The translations under genes were made by a program, and so were the position numbers. Shown here one piece after another: positions 1-10,153 of a stretch of DNA of 50,825 nt. The first letter of the stretch is position 1. Each line of letters opens with the position of its first letter. A model generated the notes under the pieces. The model was not told the DNA's origin and searched no databases. It saw nothing but the letters and a program-made list of their open reading frames with translations. Source of the DNA: Mesorhizobium intechi (lineage in GTDB: Bacteria; Pseudomonadota; Alphaproteobacteria; Rhizobiales; Rhizobiaceae); NCBI RefSeq assembly GCF_002879535.1, contig NZ_PNOT02000085.1, forward strand, positions 1 through 50,825. Direction: 5' to 3'.

Positions 1-32
1 TTTCCCGACAAATCGACAAACCCTTCCCGCGA

Positions 33-941
33 TCAGACGAAAAGCTTCCCTTCCGCCACCTTGACCGCATGGCCGCCAATGCGCGCCGAGGCCAGTTTTC
101 CGCCCTGCACTGTCAGCTCCAGGCGGATGCGCGACGGCCGGCCCATCTCCAGCCCCTGCTCGATCCACAGCTGCGAAATGCCATCCGTCGGAGCATCGAA
201 ATCCATGATGGCGCCGGCAAAGGCCGCCGCTGCCGAACCGGTCGCCGGATCTTCGTAGGAAGGCGTGCCCGGCACGATCATGCGCACATGGAAGGCGCTT
301 TCATGGTTCACAGTCTCACGGCAATAGACGTAGGGGCTGGCGAAGGCCCACTCGCTCTTGCGCGGCGCCAGTTCCGACCAGACCTGGTTGTCCAGCCGGA
401 TGCGGCTCGCGACTTCGAGATTGGCGACCGGAATGGTCACATAGGGCACGCCCGCCGACCAGAAGGCGACGCGGTGATTCTCGAAGCCGATCTCATGCGG
501 CGCCAGGCCGAGGGCGGCACCGATCGCCTGCGGATCGGCCTCGAGCTTCAACGGTTCCGGCAATTTCGCCAGGTCGAACTCGGCGAAGGTAGCGCCATCA
601 TGCGTGCTGACGGCGCAGCGCACCGGGCCGATGTTTTCCTCCAGGACGAAGATGCCGGCTCCGCCCTCGCCGGCCATTTCGGCAAGCGCGATTGCCGAAC
701 CCACCGTCGGGTGGCCGGCGAACGGCATTTCATAATCCGGCGTGAAGATGCGGATGCGGTTTTTGTGCTTGGGGTTGTCCGGCGGCAGCACGAAGACCGT
801 CTCGGACAGGTTGAATTCGCGCGCGATGGCCTGCATCCCTGCCGTATCCAGACCTTTGCAATCCAACACCACGGCCAGCGGGTTGCCGGCCAGTCGCTCG
901 GTCGTAAACACATCGTAAAGCAAGTAATTCCGGGTTTGCAT
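33..941 (-). CDS. PhzF family isomerase/epimerase-like protein
   Basis: This 302-residue protein matches the PhzF/diaminopimelate-epimerase-like fold. Visible family motifs are GNPLAVV near the N-terminus, NLSETVFV (the Glu is the usual catalytic acid of PhzF), FAGHPTVGSA, and DPATGSAAAAF near the C-terminus. PhzF proteins are cytoplasmic cofactor-free isomerases; outside phenazine producers their substrates are mostly unknown, and no other phenazine genes lie here, so a phenazine role should not be assumed. The start was placed at the ATG ending at 941 because the protein then begins MQTRNYLLYDVF, typical of the family, and an AGGCAGGA-like ribosome site precedes it. The open frame extends 30 codons further upstream but that part looks non-coding. 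It is divergent from the MacA-like gene. Confidence 0.85.
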   Translation of the reverse strand: MQTRNYLLYDVFTTERLAGNPLAVVLDCKGLDTAGMQAIAREFNLSETVFVLPPDNPKHKNRIRIFTPDYEMPFAGHPTVGSAIALAEMAGEGGAGIFVLEENIGPVRCAVSTHDGATFAEFDLAKLPEPLKLEADPQAIGAALGLAPHEIGFENHRVAFWSAGVPYVTIPVANLEVASRIRLDNQVWSELAPRKSEWAFASPYVYCRETVNHESAFHVRMIVPGTPSYEDPATGSAAAAFAGAIMDFDAPTDGISQLWIEQGLEMGRPSRIRLELTVQGGKLASARIGGHAVKVAEGKLFV

Positions 942-999
942 TCCTGCCTCAATCCCAACATGGGCAAAATTTAATTTGATATTTGAACCGGTAACCCTG

Positions 1000-1013
1000 A
1001 TCTGTGCACAGAT
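1000..1013. promoter_or_regulatory. Perfect 14-bp palindrome between phzF-like and macA-like genes
   Basis: The sequence ATCTGTGCACAGAT is a perfect inverted repeat in the 101-bp divergent intergenic region, 30 bp before the macA-like start. Its position suits an operator controlling one or both genes. No regulator gene is adjacent, so the binding protein is unknown. Confidence 0.4.
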
Positions 1014-1042
1014 AGGGACACTACGCATCATAGGGGTCCGAC

Positions 1043-2335
1043 GTGGACCAGATTGTCAATCCGCCAAAGACGGAATCGGATTCCGCCATCGAGACGGCGC
1101 TCGGGCTCGATAAGAAGGGGCGGAGCAGGACGCGCCGGCGTGGCTGGCTCTATGCGTTGCTGACCCTGATCGTGCTCGCCGCAGGTCTTGGCCTCTATCA
1201 GTGGTATGCGGGCACGCCCGCGAGGGTCGATTACACCACGGTGCCCGCCGCCAAGGCCGACCTTACCGTCCAGGTCTCGGCGACAGGCACGCTGCAGCCG
1301 CTCACCCAGGTCGATATTTCCAGCCAGCTCTCCGGCATCATCCGCTCGGTCTCGGTGAATGAGAATCAGCAGGTGAAGAAGGGCGACGTGCTGGCGGCCC
1401 TCGACACCACCAAGCTGCAGGTGCAGATCGAGCGCGCCGAGGCTTCCGCCAAGGGCGCGGCCGCCAATGTCGAGGATGCCACGGTGACGCTCGCCGAGAA
1501 CGAGAGCGCGCTGGTGCGCGCGGCCGCCTTGACCAAGCGCGGCATGGCGACCGACCAGTCGCTGGAGGCGGCAACGGCGACGCGCGACCGCTCGAAGGCT
1601 GCGCTTGATAGCGCTCAGGCCAATCTCGCCATCGCCAATGCCGATCTGAAATCGCAGCAGACCGACCTTGCCAACAGCACCATCTATGCGCCGATCGACG
1701 GCATCGTGCTGACGCGCTCGGTCGATCCCGGCCAGACGGTCGCCTCCTCGCTGCAGGCGCCGGTGCTGTTCATCATCGCCGCCGATCTGCGGAACATGGA
1801 GCTGGTGGCGGCGGTCGACGAGGCCGACATCGGCGCCGTCAAACCAGGCCAGCATGCCCGCTTCACCGTCGACGCCTTCCCGGACCGGCCATTCGACGCC
1901 GAGATCCGCGACATCTCCTATGCCTCGGTCACGACGGACGGCGTCGTCACCTACAATGCGCGGCTCGAGGTCGACAACACCGAGTTGTTGCTGCGCCCCG
2001 GCATGACCGCAACGGTTTCGGTCGTCACAAGACAGGCCAAGGATGTGCTTACCGTGCCCGCCAGCGCCTTCCGCTATCGCCCGACGCAGCAGGCAGCCCG
2101 CGCATGGAGCTTCAGCGACCTGTTCACCGGCCGCATGGGCCGTCCGGGCGGCAATCGTCAGCGCCAGGCTGCAACCGCCCCTACCGACGGTTCGCGCACA
2201 CTCTATGTGCTGGAGAACGGCCGGCCGCATGCGGTCAACGTCAAGGTCGGCTCGACCGATGGGGAGCTGACCGAGATCACGTCCGGCCTGGAGGAAGGCG
2301 CGCAGGTCATCACCGCCTCGCAACTGCGGAGCTGA
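1043..2335 (+). CDS. MacA-like efflux adaptor (membrane fusion protein)
   Basis: This 430-residue protein is a periplasmic adaptor of the HlyD/MacA type. It links an inner-membrane ABC transporter to an outer-membrane channel. A cytoplasmic N-terminus rich in Arg/Lys is followed by one membrane segment at about residues 36-52, then a biotinyl-lipoyl-like half (around ISSQLSGIIRSVSVNENQQV), an alpha-hairpin region rich in Ala/Glu/Lys, the second lipoyl half (STIYAPIDGIVLTRSV) and beta-barrel and membrane-proximal domains. A Gly/Arg/Gln-rich insert at about residues 355-380 interrupts the C-terminal part. The start is GTG at 1043 after a GGGG-containing site. The stop is 4 bp before the ATPase ATG, so the two are cotranscribed. 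Confidence 0.88.
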   Translation: MDQIVNPPKTESDSAIETALGLDKKGRSRTRRRGWLYALLTLIVLAAGLGLYQWYAGTPARVDYTTVPAAKADLTVQVSATGTLQPLTQVDISSQLSGIIRSVSVNENQQVKKGDVLAALDTTKLQVQIERAEASAKGAAANVEDATVTLAENESALVRAAALTKRGMATDQSLEAATATRDRSKAALDSAQANLAIANADLKSQQTDLANSTIYAPIDGIVLTRSVDPGQTVASSLQAPVLFIIAADLRNMELVAAVDEADIGAVKPGQHARFTVDAFPDRPFDAEIRDISYASVTTDGVVTYNARLEVDNTELLLRPGMTATVSVVTRQAKDVLTVPASAFRYRPTQQAARAWSFSDLFTGRMGRPGGNRQRQAATAPTDGSRTLYVLENGRPHAVNVKVGSTDGELTEITSGLEEGAQVITASQLRS

Positions 2336-2339
2336 GGCC

Positions 2340-3041
2340 ATGGGCGCGCCCCTGATCACCTTCGACAAGGTCTGGAAGAGCTATGGCCAGGGCGAGGCCC
2401 GGGTTCACGCGCTGGCCGGCGTCGACCTCGCCATCCGGCGCGGCGAATTCGTCGCCATCATGGGCCCGTCCGGCTCGGGCAAATCGACGGCGATGAACAT
2501 CATCGGCTGCCTCGACACGCCGACGGCCGGCACCTACTCCTTCATGGGCGTCGACGCCGGCCGGCTCGACCGCAACCGTCGCGCCATGCTGCGCAACCTT
2601 TATGTCGGCTTTGTCTTCCAGGGCTACAATCTCCTGGCGCGCACCACGGCGGCCGAAAATGTCGAACTGCCGCTGATCTATCGCGGCGTGGCTAGCCGAG
2701 AGCGCCGCGACCTTGCCATGCAGGCGCTCGCCCAGGTCGGCTTGGTCGGCCGCGAGCATCACACGCCGGCCGAACTCTCCGGCGGCCAGCAGCAGCGCGT
2801 GGCGATCGCCCGCGCCATCGTCACGCGGCCGACGCTGCTCGTCGCTGACGAGCCGACCGGCAATCTCGACACCGCCCGCACGCATGAGATCATGGAGTTG
2901 CTGACGAAGCTCAACAGGGAGCTCGGCCTGACCGTCACCATGGTCACCCACGAGGCGGACGTCGCCGACTATGCCGAGCGCACCATCCGCTTCCTCGACG
3001 GCCACGTCGCCTCCGACACCGCGAATCTGGAGACGGCTTAG
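2340..3041 (+). CDS. ABC transporter ATP-binding protein (MacB/LolD type)
   Basis: This 233-residue ATPase has Walker A GPSGSGKST (about residues 41-49), the signature LSGGQQQRVAIARA (about 142-155), Walker B LLVADEPTGNLD and the switch His in VTMVTHEAD. It matches the MacB/LolD/FtsE group that works with FtsX-type permeases in mechanotransmission: ATP binding drives periplasmic conformational change rather than classic transport. In E. coli MacB the ATPase and permease are fused; here they are separate genes, as is common in alphaproteobacteria. It lies between the adaptor and the permease. Substrate unknown; export of a peptide, lipid or toxic compound is likely. Confidence 0.92.
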   Translation: MGAPLITFDKVWKSYGQGEARVHALAGVDLAIRRGEFVAIMGPSGSGKSTAMNIIGCLDTPTAGTYSFMGVDAGRLDRNRRAMLRNLYVGFVFQGYNLLARTTAAENVELPLIYRGVASRERRDLAMQALAQVGLVGREHHTPAELSGGQQQRVAIARAIVTRPTLLVADEPTGNLDTARTHEIMELLTKLNRELGLTVTMVTHEADVADYAERTIRFLDGHVASDTANLETA

Positions 3042-3087
3042 CCATGATCCCGGAAAGTGGAATCCGGTGTTCGGTCAGGATCACGGC
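3041..3087. repeat. Rhizobiales-type interspersed palindromic repeat
   Basis: Directly after the ATPase stop codon lies an imperfect palindrome starting GCCATGATCCCGGAAAGTGG and ending GTCAGGATCACGGC, with TGATCC/GGATCA arms. From memory it resembles a short palindrome scattered through intergenic regions of Mesorhizobium, Sinorhizobium and Brucella genomes, with an ATCCCGAAAAGTGG...CCGGTTTTCGG core. Only this copy was seen in the window, so assignment to a repeat family rests on recollection. Confidence 0.5.
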
Positions 3088-3105
3088 CACTCAGGAAGAT
3101 AGAGC

Positions 3106-3130
3106 CCCATCCCGGCTCTTTCGGGATGGG
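3106..3130. repeat. 9-bp inverted repeat (hairpin) between ATPase and permease genes
   Basis: CCCATCCCG at 3106-3114 and CGGGATGGG at 3122-3130 form a perfect GC-rich stem with a 7-base loop. No run of T follows, so it is not a standard terminator. With the preceding palindrome it fills most of the 103-bp gap inside the efflux operon and could set relative mRNA stability or expression of the permease. Confidence 0.5.
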
Positions 3131-3144
3131 TTAGGCCCTATATC

Positions 3145-4362
<1,218 letters not shown>

Positions 4363-4487
4363 AAAGCCGGCCCGGTCCGCCACGATCAACGGCTGTTCGC
4401 AACCTCGGATGCCTGCCTGCACCGGCAGCACTGTCGCCCGCCGGTCGACGATGCTAGGGCAAGACATCTCCGGTTGAGGAACGACAC

Positions 4488-4730
4488 ATGAGCAGGAAGG
4501 CGCGACTTGTCCCGACGATGGTGATCATCGAGGCCGCCCTGGCAGGCATCTGGTGGTATCTCGCCCGCTTCGGCATGGCCAATCCCAATCGCGTCACGTC
4601 GGATTTCCAGGCAGTCGTCGGCCAGACCATGGGAATGGCCATGGGAGGGTTGCTGGGCATCGGCTTGATCTTGTTCCTGGTCGCGGCCCGCAACGATCGC
4701 AAGGCGGCGCAGGAGAAGACGCGCCGTTAA
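4488..4730 (+). CDS. Small two-helix membrane protein, unknown function
   Basis: This 80-residue protein begins after a good ribosome site (GAGGAA, 7-8 bases before the ATG). It has two hydrophobic stretches, about residues 8-26 and 47-67, joined by a short polar loop (NPNRVTSDFQ), and ends in a charged tail (RNDRKAAQEKTRR). The layout is that of a small inner-membrane hairpin protein. No family was recognised. Its stop codon overlaps that of the convergent Nudix gene: bases 4727-4730 read TTAA, serving as TAA on both strands. Confidence 0.6.
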   Translation: MSRKARLVPTMVIIEAALAGIWWYLARFGMANPNRVTSDFQAVVGQTMGMAMGGLLGIGLILFLVAARNDRKAAQEKTRR

Positions 4731-5443
4731 GCCACGCCGGAAAAGTGCCACTCGATCAGCGGCTTCATATACGATGTCAGCCCGTCCGGCAGGTCGCCGG
4801 CATGGCGTATGACCACCGGCCCTTCGATCTCCGGATCCGCTTCGCCGGCGACGAAGGCTGAGATTCGCCGCGCGATCTCATCAGCCGGCGCCGGCTCGTG
4901 ATAACGGCGGAAGATCACCGTGCCGCTGTTCGTGGACAGGGCGTGGTAGCGCTCGCCGCGTTCAGCAGCCGACAGGTCGAGGCCGGTCTCCTCGCGCACC
5001 TCGCGGATCATGTTGAAGTCGACATCCACCAGCCCATCGCGGAAATCGGCCGGCTCGAACGAACCGGCGGCGAAATAGACGCGGCCGGCATTGACCGTGT
5101 GACGTCCCATGCGGATCGCGACCAGCGCGTTGTCGCCGGCCACCAGCATGGCATGGGCATAGGCATGCTCGGCTCCGGAATTCTCGCGCCGCTTCCGCCA
5201 GAGCATGAAGGTGGCGTAGTTGACCGCATGGCAGCGGCCGATCAGGCTATTGTCACGCCAGGCAAGCTGCGACAGCAGCACCACCGTGCCGTCGAACAGC
5301 GCCGGATTGGCCGTTATCTCGCGCCGCCAGTTCTCGGCGATCGCCTCGGCATTATCCCTGGCGAAGGGATGCGGGCCCGGATCGAGCCGGACGTCGACGG
5401 TATCGACGGGCAGGATGACGTTGCGCGGAAGATCGAAACTCAT
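4727..5443 (-). CDS. NUDIX hydrolase family protein
   Basis: This 238-residue protein has the second half of the Nudix box, REVREETGL, which carries the metal-binding glutamates. The first half is unusual: Gly and Glu occur in GSFEPAD, about six residues further from REVREE than in the standard box, so metal binding or spacing differs from classical members. Nudix enzymes hydrolyse nucleoside diphosphates linked to another moiety; the substrate here is unknown. The ATG at 5443 (MSFDLPRNVILPV) was preferred over the longer open frame because the upstream part is low-quality sequence lying against the neighbouring gene. It sits 20 bp downstream of the endonuclease-like gene and is probably cotranscribed with it. 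Confidence 0.75.
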   Translation of the reverse strand: MSFDLPRNVILPVDTVDVRLDPGPHPFARDNAEAIAENWRREITANPALFDGTVVLLSQLAWRDNSLIGRCHAVNYATFMLWRKRRENSGAEHAYAHAMLVAGDNALVAIRMGRHTVNAGRVYFAAGSFEPADFRDGLVDVDFNMIREVREETGLDLSAAERGERYHALSTNSGTVIFRRYHEPAPADEIARRISAFVAGEADPEIEGPVVIRHAGDLPDGLTSYMKPLIEWHFSGVA

Positions 5444-5463
5444 GCGTGTAGCCCCAATGCCGC

Positions 5464-6579
5464 CTATCGAGCCATGTCCAGCGTGATAGCCACCGGACAA
5501 TGGTCCGACGCCTTCGGCCGGTCCCAGCCGGCGCGCGGAAAGCGCTCGACTTCCTGGCCAGCCGGAAAGATCGTGCGCCACGGCTGGCCATTGCGGATGA
5601 TGTCTGGAACAGCGGTGGCGTTCTTCGCCGCCAGCCCCCTGGACAGCAGGATATAGTCGAGCTGGCAGAGATGCCGCTCGTCGGGTCCGCGCGTGTGATA
5701 GAAAGTCCAGCGGTTCATTTCCGGACGACGCTCGATGACGTTCTCACAGAAGCCGCCGGCGGTCAGCACGTCGATGCAGGATTGCGCCTCGTCGATCACC
5801 TCGAAATGGTAGCCGTCGACATCATCGCCGGCGATCTTCACGCGCTGGCGGTAATCGTTCATGTCGCCACAGATCGCCCAGTGCTTGTCGGCGGCATGAT
5901 CCGCACCGAAGCGCTCCTCGATGATCCGGCGCACGGCTTTCGCCTCGGCGATGCGCACCGGCATCGTCGCCTCGCGCCCGTCGAGCCCGTTGCGCGGCGA
6001 GCCCATCGACTTGAAATGCACGAGATAGAGCGTCAGCGGCACGCCGCCGACGGTGATGTCGACTTCCAGGCAGTCGCGCCGGAAGATGCGTTCATTGGCC
6101 TGGCTGCCGAGGGCCGCCAGTTCCGGGGTGTGCAGCCCGAACTGCTCGTAGGTGACATAGGCATGGCTGGTCATGCGCACGAATTCGATCGGCTGGCCCT
6201 GCGCGGTCTCGTTGCGCATCATCACGGCGACATCGATGCCGCGCGAGTCGTTGCCTGAGGTGGTGTATTTCTGCCGGTAGCCCTGCCCCACCATCTTGAA
6301 CAGATAGCCGTATTCGAAGGCTTCCAGCGCCTCGATATTGTCGACCTCCTGCATGCAGATGATGTCGGCCCGGGTGGCGGCGATCGCCAGCGCCGTCAGC
6401 TGGCGCGTGTCGTCGGACTGCGCGATGGCACGGGCCTGCTCCAACAACTTGTATTCGGCTTCGCTCTGTATATCGAACAGCGCCAGCGTCCGATCCTCGT
6501 TGAGCTGGTTGCGATAGCCGGAAAAGTCGAACCTGTTCATCAGGTTCTCGACATTGAAGGTGGCAAGGCGCAGCGACAT
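5464..6579 (-). CDS. Endonuclease/exonuclease/phosphatase family protein
   Basis: This 371-residue protein carries the EEP-fold motifs in order: ATFNVENL (metal-site Asn), CMQEVDN (metal-binding Glu), HFKSMGSPRNG, CGDMNDYRQ (Asp/Asn of the active site), LDYILLS and SDHCPV (final catalytic Asp-His). Members include DNases, phosphodiesterases and sphingomyelinase-like enzymes; the specific substrate cannot be told. No signal peptide follows the chosen start at 6579 (MSLRLATFNVEN), although an upstream extension would add a hydrophobic stretch. The ATG has an AAAGGTCAAGG-like site upstream. The Nudix gene follows within 20 bp. Confidence 0.82.
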   Translation of the reverse strand: MSLRLATFNVENLMNRFDFSGYRNQLNEDRTLALFDIQSEAEYKLLEQARAIAQSDDTRQLTALAIAATRADIICMQEVDNIEALEAFEYGYLFKMVGQGYRQKYTTSGNDSRGIDVAVMMRNETAQGQPIEFVRMTSHAYVTYEQFGLHTPELAALGSQANERIFRRDCLEVDITVGGVPLTLYLVHFKSMGSPRNGLDGREATMPVRIAEAKAVRRIIEERFGADHAADKHWAICGDMNDYRQRVKIAGDDVDGYHFEVIDEAQSCIDVLTAGGFCENVIERRPEMNRWTFYHTRGPDERHLCQLDYILLSRGLAAKNATAVPDIIRNGQPWRTIFPAGQEVERFPRAGWDRPKASDHCPVAITLDMAR

Positions 6580-6683
6580 GCCTTGACCTTTGCCCGCAAG
6601 AGCGCCGGAACACAAGATCGCAAGACCACAAGCCAAGATCGATTGGACCTGACGGCATTCGCGCCATGGTTGACGGAACCTTT

Positions 6684-6701
6684 CCGTTCATCCGCCGTTC
6701 A
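6684..6701. promoter_or_regulatory. Tandem CCGTTCA direct repeat upstream of BA14K gene
   Basis: CCGTTCA occurs at 6684-6690 and again at 6695-6701, exactly 11 bp apart. That is about one helical turn, the arrangement typical of OmpR-type response regulator sites. It lies 67 bp before the BA14K start in the 188-bp divergent intergenic region. The cognate regulator is unknown. Confidence 0.3.
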
Positions 6702-6767
6702 GACGCAGAGATCCACAGTGGACCCATTCCAGGGTAGGCGTGGGGCCTTCAGCTCTTGGAGAGTGTT

Positions 6768-7334
6768 ATGAATTCGCTCTTTTCATCCACGGTCAAATCG
6801 GGGCTCGTCGCCCTGGGGATCATATCGGGCATCACGGCGCCATCGGCCGCCGGACCGATCATGCAACCGGATCTGGCGCTTCCCACAAGCACGGCGGCAC
6901 CGGCGGTGACGCCGGTGCGCGATGGATGGGCCGGCGGCAATAACCGCCCGGCCTACAACGACGACTGGAGATGGCGCCGGTCAGGCCACTGGAACGGCGG
7001 TCGGCAGTGGAACCGCAACAACTGGGACGGCGGAAACTGGAACCGCGGCGATGACTGGCGTTGGCGTCGTCATCACCATCGCCGCTACTATGATGACGGT
7101 GCGGGCGCCGCGATCCTTGGTCTTGGCCTAGGGCTCGGCCTGGGCAGCATGTACAACAACTACAACAACTACGACTACTATGCGCCGGCACCGCGCCGCT
7201 ATTACCGAGCCGGGCGGCTTTCCAACGCCCATGTCCGCTGGTGCTATAACCGCTACCGGTCTTACCGCGCCTGGGACAACACGTTCCAGCCTTATGGCGG
7301 CCCGCGCCAGCAATGCTGGTCGCCCTATAGCTGA
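6768..7334 (+). CDS. BA14K family exported protein
   Basis: This 188-residue protein has a signal peptide (hydrophobic stretch about residues 8-24, ending near SAAGP), a low-complexity middle rich in Gly, Trp, Asn, Arg, His and Tyr, a short hydrophobic Gly/Leu segment ([11 protein letters not shown]) and a C-terminal BA14K signature: [19 protein letters not shown] and QQCWSPY with two conserved Cys. The family is named for a 14-kDa immunoreactive lectin-like protein of Brucella abortus and is common in Rhizobiales envelopes. The ATG at 6768 follows a GGAG site by 6 bases; a TTG four codons earlier is possible but would overlap that site. A terminator follows the gene. Confidence 0.85.
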   Translation: MNSLFSSTVKSGLVALGIISGITAPSAAGPIMQPDLALPTSTAAPAVTPVRDGWAGGNNRPAYNDDWRWRRSGHWNGGRQWNRNNWDGGNWNRGDDWRWRRHHHRRYYDDGAGAAILGLGLGLGLGSMYNNYNNYDYYAPAPRRYYRAGRLSNAHVRWCYNRYRSYRAWDNTFQPYGGPRQQCWSPYS

Positions 7335-7365
7335 GCCGTAGGCCGGACCGAACAAGTTGAAACGA

Positions 7366-7397
7366 AAACGGCGCCTCGCGGCGCCGTTTTTGTTTTG
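7366..7397. terminator. Bidirectional intrinsic terminator between BA14K gene and ilvC
   Basis: AAAACGGCGCC at 7366-7376, a TCGC loop and GGCGCCGTTTT at 7381-7391 form a perfect 11-bp stem. It is followed by a T-rich run on the plus strand and preceded by A-rich sequence that serves the minus strand. It lies between two convergent genes. Confidence 0.9.
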
Positions 7398-7418
7398 ATC
7401 AGGAAGAACGGATTCCGC

Positions 7419-9151
<1,733 letters not shown>

Positions 9152-9289
9152 TCCGGCGAGCCGTACCGTACGTTACGGTTCGCCATATTGCGCAATCCGG
9201 TCCGGTGCGCAAGGGGGCGGCGTGGAAAAAGATCGACGGCCGCGAGGCGCCAGCGCCGTCATTGAGACGTCGCCGCACTGCGGCCAGGA

Positions 9290-9748
9290 TCAGTCGAGGA
9301 CAGGCGCATCACGCAGCCGGCCAAGCAGCGCCGACATCATCTTCAGCTCATCCGCTGAAAGTTTGCCGCCAACCAGCTCGGCGATTGACCGTCCGTAGAC
9401 GGCCCACATTCGCCGACGCGTTTCGCGCCCCTTGGCCGTGATACGGATGGTCTGGCCGCGACCATCATCGGCCACCGGCAGCTTCTCGACCAGACCGTCG
9501 GCCTCTAGCCGGGCCAGCAGCCGCGAGATGTTGTACTGCGCAAACAAAGTGCGCTCGATCAATTGAAACGGCCGCAGCCCGCCCTCGCCCGCCTCGGCGA
9601 GCTCGTGGAGCACGTCGTACCAGGCGAGCGGCGGCAGACCGCTCTCCTTCAGCCTGTCTTCGGCGTTCTCCACCAACTCGCGCGAAACGCGCATCAGTCG
9701 GGCCCAGGCCGTGATGGCTTCCGGCGAAGGTGTGGCTTTCTCGGTCAT
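9290..9748 (-). CDS. MarR family transcriptional regulator
   Basis: This 152-residue protein has the MarR layout: dimerisation helices at both ends and a winged helix in the middle (FQLIERTLFAQYNISRLLARLEADGLVEKLPVADDGRGQTIRITAKG, here with the recognition helix and the DDGRGQ wing). MarR proteins repress adjacent genes and release DNA on binding small phenolic or oxidising ligands. It is divergent from a Rieske ferredoxin and a glutathione S-transferase, and the 98-bp intergenic region holds three copies of a GATGCA-centred dyad, so autorepression and repression of that pair are likely. Confidence 0.9.
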   Translation of the reverse strand: MTEKATPSPEAITAWARLMRVSRELVENAEDRLKESGLPPLAWYDVLHELAEAGEGGLRPFQLIERTLFAQYNISRLLARLEADGLVEKLPVADDGRGQTIRITAKGRETRRRMWAVYGRSIAELVGGKLSADELKMMSALLGRLRDAPVLD

Positions 9749-9763
9749 GATCCATCCTAGGCG

Positions 9764-9830
9764 ATAGATGCAGATGCATCAAGCTTGACGATAGATGCAG
9801 CTACATCTATATAGATGCAGTTGCATTAAC
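9764..9830. promoter_or_regulatory. Three operator-like dyads between MarR and Rieske genes
   Basis: Three repeats share the frame ATAGATGCAG followed by a partly symmetric right half. The dyad cores are at 9767-9780 (GATGCAGATGCATC, perfect arms), 9794-9807 (GATGCAGCTACATC, one mismatch) and 9814-9827 (GATGCAGTTGCATT). The second unit extends to a 20-bp near-perfect palindrome at 9791-9810. The last two are exactly 20 bp apart, so they face the same side of the helix; the first two are 27 bp apart. They probably bind the adjacent MarR protein. Confidence 0.72.
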
Positions 9831-9846
9831 ATCGAAAGGCAAACCG

Positions 9847-10152
9847 ATGAAACACGAAATCTGCAAGGTCGCCGACGTCCCCGAGACAGGCAGCCTGATC
9901 GCCCCGTTCTTCGGCCGCGAGGTCCATGTCTGGCGCAGCGGCGAACGCATCCGCGCCGCCGCCAATGCCTGTCTGCATTTCGGCGGACCGTTGGACTGCA
10001 AGGATGGCAGGCTGGTCTGTCAATGGCACGGCGCCGCCTTCGACATGATTTCGGGCGAACGCATCGACGGTCCGGCGCCCAGGAATTCCCGTCTGATGTT
10101 CCTGTCGACCCGCGTCGAAAACGGCGCGTTGAACTATGTCTGGGGAGAGTGA
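9847..10152 (+). CDS. Rieske [2Fe-2S] ferredoxin-like protein
   Basis: This 101-residue protein is a stand-alone Rieske domain. The cluster ligands are C-x-H in NACLHFGGPL and C-x-x-H in LVCQWHGAAFD, with the usual spacing. Such small proteins act as electron carriers for Rieske oxygenases or as detached domains of NirD-like reductases, in the cytoplasm. Its stop codon (10150-10152) is one base before the GST start, so the two genes are a tight operon. The MarR gene and its repeated operator lie upstream, which suggests a role in an inducible response to an aromatic or oxidising compound. The oxygenase partner, if any, is not in the window. Confidence 0.88.
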   Translation: MKHEICKVADVPETGSLIAPFFGREVHVWRSGERIRAAANACLHFGGPLDCKDGRLVCQWHGAAFDMISGERIDGPAPRNSRLMFLSTRVENGALNYVWGE

Positions 10153-10153
10153 A

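Noticed and set aside
33..941. Phenazine biosynthesis locus
   Set aside because: Only a PhzF-like gene is present; no other phz genes are in the window, and PhzF-like proteins are widespread in non-producers.
1028..2368. 446-codon minus-strand open frame across the MacA-like gene
   Set aside because: Shadow of a recognised adaptor; the translation resembles no family and has biased Arg/Gly/Asp composition.
9764..9830. Possible short CRISPR or iteron array
   Set aside because: Only three units of about 20 bp with unequal spacing, each internally symmetric, in a MarR divergent promoter; operator repeats explain them better.
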